A model generated the notes under the pieces. That model was not told the origin of the DNA. It ran no database searches and saw nothing but the letters and a program-made list of their open reading frames with translations. Positions 60,812 through 64,000 of a DNA stretch of 64,000 nt are shown piece after piece; position 1 is the stretch's first letter, and every line of letters starts with the position of its first letter. This DNA comes from Bacteriovorax sp. PP10. GTDB taxonomy: Bacteria > Bdellovibrionota > Bacteriovoracia > Bacteriovoracales > Bacteriovoracaceae. Made by a program: the position numbers and the translations under genes. Location of the stretch: NCBI RefSeq assembly GCF_035013165.1, contig NZ_JAYGJQ010000002.1, forward strand, positions 620,001-684,000, read 5' to 3'.

Positions 60812-62382
60812 AAAATATTTTATTTTCTCTTCTTTTAATTGTGTGTTCACTTGGAATTTTTGCCAATTACTTAGGAACGGCCATTCCTCTTGATATCAAA
60901 GATGGAAGTGGACCTCCTGCGATCTTTATTGAAAGAACAGCAAACTCTCACCGCCATATCATTTTGCAAGGGGCCAGTTACCATCGTGGACTAGAGTTTG
61001 GAAAATACACCTCTGATGTTTTAAGAATGCAAGAGACGTTGATGGTTTCAAAATTAGACCAATTTATTGGAAATAGTTTTGTTCAAAAAATATTCTTTAG
61101 TACATTGATGTTATGGTTTCACGATGTCGACAAACATATCGACCGCGATTCACTGGAAGAAATGCAGGGGATTTCCAAGTATGCTCCAGATGAATTCCAA
61201 AGACTCACGACTAATTACACCAGACAAATTGCTTATCATGGGCTTCATGAAGTCGGGCAAATGTTTGTCGATGAAGACCGCGTAGATATGGGATGTTTTG
61301 TCAGTGCAATTCAATCTGAACAAAACAAATGGGTGATTGGACGCAATTTTGATTTTGATATCGATGGAATCTTTGATCGCGAGAAAGTGATGAAATGGGT
61401 TTACCCACAAGAGGGTTACGCTTACTTGTCTGTTGTCTGGCCGGGAATGGTAGGTGTTGTTTCAGGTATCAATGATCAAGGGATCTATGCTTCGATAAAT
61501 GCTGCTGGATCAGATGATTTTTCAAGAGTAGGAACGCCGACAACAATTGTTGTAAAAAACGTCCTTTTAAAAGCTCGCACACTGGAAGAAGCGATTCTTA
61601 TTTTTCAAAATGCTAAAACATTTATCGCTGAAATTTTTGTGATCGGAGATCGAAAAACAAATCGAGTGGCCATTATCGAGAAGTCTCCAGCTAGAATGAA
61701 TGTAAAGATCCTGACGAAATCTGAAGTCACGGCCAATCACTTAGAAAGTGAAATCTGGGCCAAGGATACGATCAATGCTAAAAGAAAAACGGAGCTCACA
61801 TCTGATTTAAGAAAAAAACGAGGGTTAGAGCTGATCACTGAAAATACTTATAAAGATCCCATCAGCAAGACGGTTCAAATCCTAAGAGACAGATCTCTCT
61901 TTGATGGACGCCAAACTCACCTTGGAAATCGTGGGGCGATAGATTCCATGATTGCTTCTCAAAGTCTTATCTACGATATGGAAAAGAACATTCTGTTTGT
62001 TAACCTGGGGCCAGGAACAATCGGCAAGTATTTAGGTTATGACTTAACCGCAAGTTTTGAAAAAAAATACCCAGTCGTCGTGAAAGAGCTTTCAGCTGAT
62101 TCGATGACGACAGCTGAATATATAAGCTGGCAGGATTCAATGATGAAAGTCATTGAAGGAAAAAGACATCTGGCAAAAAACGAATGCCGCCAAACGGGGG
62201 AGATCTTAAACCTGTTAACAAAAAAGAGTTTTGTTCATTATGATAAAAGTCGCCTGGCAGGGGACTATTCTATGAAATGCTTAGATAACAGCGCCCAGGC
62301 CAAAATTTATTGGAAAGAGGCCCTGGCCTTTTATCCTCCCTATGAAAAACAAAGACGATACCTAGAGGAAAAACTGAAATGA
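60808..62382 (+). CDS. C45-type (acyl-CoA:6-APA acyltransferase-like) autoproteolytic hydrolase or acyltransferase
   Basis: An N-terminal signal or anchor helix (about 5-20) is followed by an Ntn-hydrolase fold in which Asp-Met-Gly-Cys163 would be the nucleophile exposed by self-cleavage; Arg179-Asn-Phe-Asp-Phe-Asp follows. It resembles peptidase C45/phospholipase B-like proteins. Such genes occur in flexirubin-type clusters, and the enzyme may attach the polyene to a lipid or release it. The start overlaps the exporter stop by 4 bases and the stop overlaps the next gene by 4. Confidence 0.8.
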   Translation: MKNILFSLLLIVCSLGIFANYLGTAIPLDIKDGSGPPAIFIERTANSHRHIILQGASYHRGLEFGKYTSDVLRMQETLMVSKLDQFIGNSFVQKIFFSTLMLWFHDVDKHIDRDSLEEMQGISKYAPDEFQRLTTNYTRQIAYHGLHEVGQMFVDEDRVDMGCFVSAIQSEQNKWVIGRNFDFDIDGIFDREKVMKWVYPQEGYAYLSVVWPGMVGVVSGINDQGIYASINAAGSDDFSRVGTPTTIVVKNVLLKARTLEEAILIFQNAKTFIAEIFVIGDRKTNRVAIIEKSPARMNVKILTKSEVTANHLESEIWAKDTINAKRKTELTSDLRKKRGLELITENTYKDPISKTVQILRDRSLFDGRQTHLGNRGAIDSMIASQSLIYDMEKNILFVNLGPGTIGKYLGYDLTASFEKKYPVVVKELSADSMTTAEYISWQDSMMKVIEGKRHLAKNECRQTGEILNLLTKKSFVHYDKSRLAGDYSMKCLDNSAQAKIYWKEALAFYPPYEKQRRYLEEKLK

Positions 62383-62864
62383 TAAAATACCTCGCTCTCT
62401 TATTTTTATTTTCTTGTGCCTCAACACCCAAAACTCCAGTAGTAAAACTATTTCCTTTTGGGACTTATCATCACAACGTAAAGGTCACGACTAAAACCAA
62501 TGAAATGAGTTTTGTGGGGATCAATCAATGGACTAAAGAGCGTTTTGTCGTCGTGGGTCTGGGCCCCATGGACATGACGATGATTAAGTATGAAGAAAAC
62601 AAAGTCGCTTACACAAAAGACCTCTACATTAATAGAGAGCTCATGCCATTAGAAGATAGACATGCCCTGCAATTGCTTTCATTGATTAAAGACATGTACG
62701 ACTGGGATAGATCTATCTGCGAAGGCCAGCACTGCTCTAAACGCGTGTGGGGGATTCCTGTGAAGATAGAACTCAACACAGAAAACCAGGTTTCACAAAT
62801 ATCGGTAGCAAAAGATAATATTACGGTCGTGGTGGATGTAACTGCTTATGAAAAAGTCCTTTAA
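62379..62864 (+). CDS. DUF3261-like lipoprotein of the polyene cluster
   Basis: A lipobox Leu-Phe-Ser-Cys13 precedes a 149-residue mature protein with a Phe-Gly-Thr-Tyr, Gly-Leu-Gly-Pro-Met-Asp-Met and Arg-Tyr/Asp-x-Leu-Tyr-like pattern typical of DUF3261 lipoproteins found in aryl-polyene clusters. It overlaps the C45 gene by 4 bases and the next gene by 17 bases. Its role is unknown; it may dock the product at the outer membrane. The family call is moderate. Confidence 0.65.
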   Translation: MIKYLALLFLFSCASTPKTPVVKLFPFGTYHHNVKVTTKTNEMSFVGINQWTKERFVVVGLGPMDMTMIKYEENKVAYTKDLYINRELMPLEDRHALQLLSLIKDMYDWDRSICEGQHCSKRVWGIPVKIELNTENQVSQISVAKDNITVVVDVTAYEKVL

Positions 62865-63054
62865 CTATTTTTTACTGGTGATTTTGGCCATCCTGTCAGT
62901 CGCAATTATTTACCTGCGTATGAAAGGAAGTATTCCTAGTCAGATTCCTTCATGGCTTATGGTCACTGTTATAGGGATTAATAGTGGGTGGATTTTTTGG
63001 AATTTGCGAGGGCCTCTTCTGAAGGAAGAGCAGACCAGAATGGAAAGAAATTAA
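62848..63054 (+). CDS. Small membrane protein of the polyene operon
   Basis: A 68-residue protein with two hydrophobic helices (about 8-24 and 35-53) and a charged tail. It overlaps the lipoprotein gene by 17 bases, with its tail running 77 bases into the convergent acyltransferase gene on the other strand. Unknown function; its place suggests it is part of the export machinery. Confidence 0.5.
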   Translation: MKKSFNYFLLVILAILSVAIIYLRMKGSIPSQIPSWLMVTVIGINSGWIFWNLRGPLLKEEQTRMERN

Positions 63055-64000
63055 ACCACTGAGTCGGGTAAATCTTTAAGAAATGCTCCAGTGTCTCAGT
63101 GTACTTCGTCGCCATCTCAATTAAGGCCATCTGTTTGCCTTTCACTAAAAAATCTTCCGGCATTAAGGGGTCTGTAATGAATAAATCATAAGATTGATTT
63201 TTTCCTTTAAACCCTAATGTAAAAGATAAAGGAGACTTCTTTGCCAAGGCAATTTTAAATGGAGTCGAGTCGATAGCAGCAAGTTTTCCAAAAAAGAGAA
63301 TCAATTCTGTATTGTGATTAGTAACTCGATCACCCATAAAGATGACAGCTTCATTTTGGAAAAGGGCATGATTGATTTTGAAAATCGCTTCTATATCAGA
63401 GTTTTGAATAAACTTTAATTTCGAGTTTTCAATTTTATTTTGAGAGTTTTGTCCTGCACCAGTGTTGAATTCGACAACATTGATTGGAGGAAGTTTCAGG
63501 TTTTCAGAAGTATCGATATCAAAAGTTTTTGCTGAGAAAATCCATCCACCAACGTGAGCACCAACCAGGATTAATCCTTTTTTGTGTACCAGTGTTTGTT
63601 CCAGATGGTGTCTACCGGTGCGATTCAAAGTGAAAAGAGCGTAACCTTTGTTGGCCGTATAAATATTATCAATGAGAACTTGCCCCAACTTAAAGAATGT
63701 TTTCATTACCAGAACCTGGCGTTTGAAAAAACCTACGTGCGGGTAGAGTATTTTAAAATACTGATTGTGAGAGATAACTGCCTTTGGAGCACACAAGTAA
63801 AAGTACGGGCAGATGAAATATAAAAAGAAGTAGGCCGTCTTTGGGCCAAAGTGAGTGGTCATTTGTCTCATGAAGAAGTTTCCGAAACGACCTCCACGAG
63901 TTTTTCCCGTCCATGCTTTTTTTCTGCCTCTTTTTTTCGTGACGACAAAAGTTAAGAGACCAGTAATCGCGGCCAGCGCCAAACCTAAAATAATAGATCC
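62978..64000 (-). CDS. LpxL/HtrB-like acyltransferase, 5' truncated by window edge
   Basis: The sequence fits the lysophospholipid/lipid A acyltransferase family (LpxL-like): Trp-Thr-Gly-Lys-Thr-Arg-Gly-Gly near the start, His-Val-Gly-Gly-Trp (the HX4D-type region), and Gly-Asp-Arg-Val in the second half. Ahead of it is a membrane helix that runs into the window edge with no stop and no start in the frame, so the protein is longer, perhaps a fusion with a glycosyltransferase as in other aryl-polyene clusters. It is convergent with the polyene export operon and is likely part of the same cluster. Confidence 0.8.
   Translation of the reverse strand, partial: GSIILGLALAAITGLLTFVVTKKRGRKKAWTGKTRGGRFGNFFMRQMTTHFGPKTAYFFLYFICPYFYLCAPKAVISHNQYFKILYPHVGFFKRQVLVMKTFFKLGQVLIDNIYTANKGYALFTLNRTGRHHLEQTLVHKKGLILVGAHVGGWIFSAKTFDIDTSENLKLPPINVVEFNTGAGQNSQNKIENSKLKFIQNSDIEAIFKINHALFQNEAVIFMGDRVTNHNTELILFFGKLAAIDSTPFKIALAKKSPLSFTLGFKGKNQSYDLFITDPLMPEDFLVKGKQMALIEMATKYTETLEHFLKIYPTQWFNFFPFWSALPSEEALANSKKSTHY

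Noticed and set aside
1-64000. CRISPR arrays, insertion sequences, prophage genes and rRNA
   Set aside because: No spaced direct repeats, transposase, integrase or phage structural genes, or rRNA segments were seen.

Overview
The window is a gene-dense, low-GC chromosomal segment (roughly 40 percent GC by eye) from a Gram-negative bacterium with an outer membrane: it encodes a FadL-like porin, LolA-like and MMPL-type lipid export proteins, many lipoproteins and an LpxL-like acyltransferase. A eukaryote-like (type 2) isoleucyl-tRNA synthetase, a Gld-type ABC exporter, nucleoside salvage genes and many secreted proteins of no known family together suggest a Bdellovibrionota-type bacterium, perhaps near Bacteriovorax/Peredibacter. 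That placement is an inference from gene content, not from a marker alignment. No rRNA, tRNA, insertion sequence, prophage or CRISPR array was seen.

Layout. 1-5.1 kb: a truncated L,D-transpeptidase, a secreted App1-type phosphatase, and a leftward nucleoside-salvage operon (pyrimidine phosphorylase, purine phosphorylase, cytidine deaminase). 5.2-8.3 kb: ribonuclease G, a GNAT acetyltransferase and a nitrilase-family hydrolase. 8.4-12.1 kb: a lipid-modification operon (FAD oxidoreductase, DUF1365, cyclopropane-fatty-acid-synthase-like methyltransferase, short MerR regulator) preceded by a hairpin that covers its ribosome binding site. 12.7-13.3 kb: a HigBA-like toxin-antitoxin pair with a palindromic operator. 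13.3-18.8 kb: ileS, a FecR-domain protein, maf and a small basic protein. 19.2-24.5 kb: a TatT/TatPQM-type (TPAT) TRAP transporter with an unknown secreted partner. 24.6-28.5 kb: lipoprotein, HAD phosphatase, disordered protein, sterol-desaturase-family enzyme and nrnA-like phosphoesterase. 28.6-33.9 kb: a Gld-like ABC exporter operon. 34-37.2 kb: tdk, hpt, a GHMP kinase and an unknown coupled gene. 37.2-39.5 kb: an ECF sigma factor with a membrane partner, divergent from a barrel/MerP-like/MerT-like metal module, with a perfect 10-bp inverted repeat between them. 39.5-47.2 kb: smpB, fadL-like, rsmA, tsaD, DUF3015, DUF4105 and an alpha/beta hydrolase lipoprotein. 47.4-55.2 kb: a complete kdpFABCDE potassium operon, including a 27-residue KdpF. 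55.2-64 kb: part of an aryl-polyene/flexirubin-like lipid pigment cluster, cut by the right edge.

How the genes work together. The salvage genes (deoA, punA, cdd, tdk, hpt) would let the cell live on scavenged nucleosides. The kdp block is self-contained: pump, sensor and regulator, with a nested-symmetry site at its promoter. In the last 9 kb, a ketosynthase, a degenerate chain-length-factor partner and an acyl carrier protein form the start of a polyene fatty-acid synthase. LolA-like and MMPL proteins, a C45-type acyltransferase, a DUF3261-like lipoprotein and an LpxL-like acyltransferase would move or attach the product in the outer membrane. The ketoreductase and dehydratase expected of such clusters are not in the window and probably lie beyond 64 kb.
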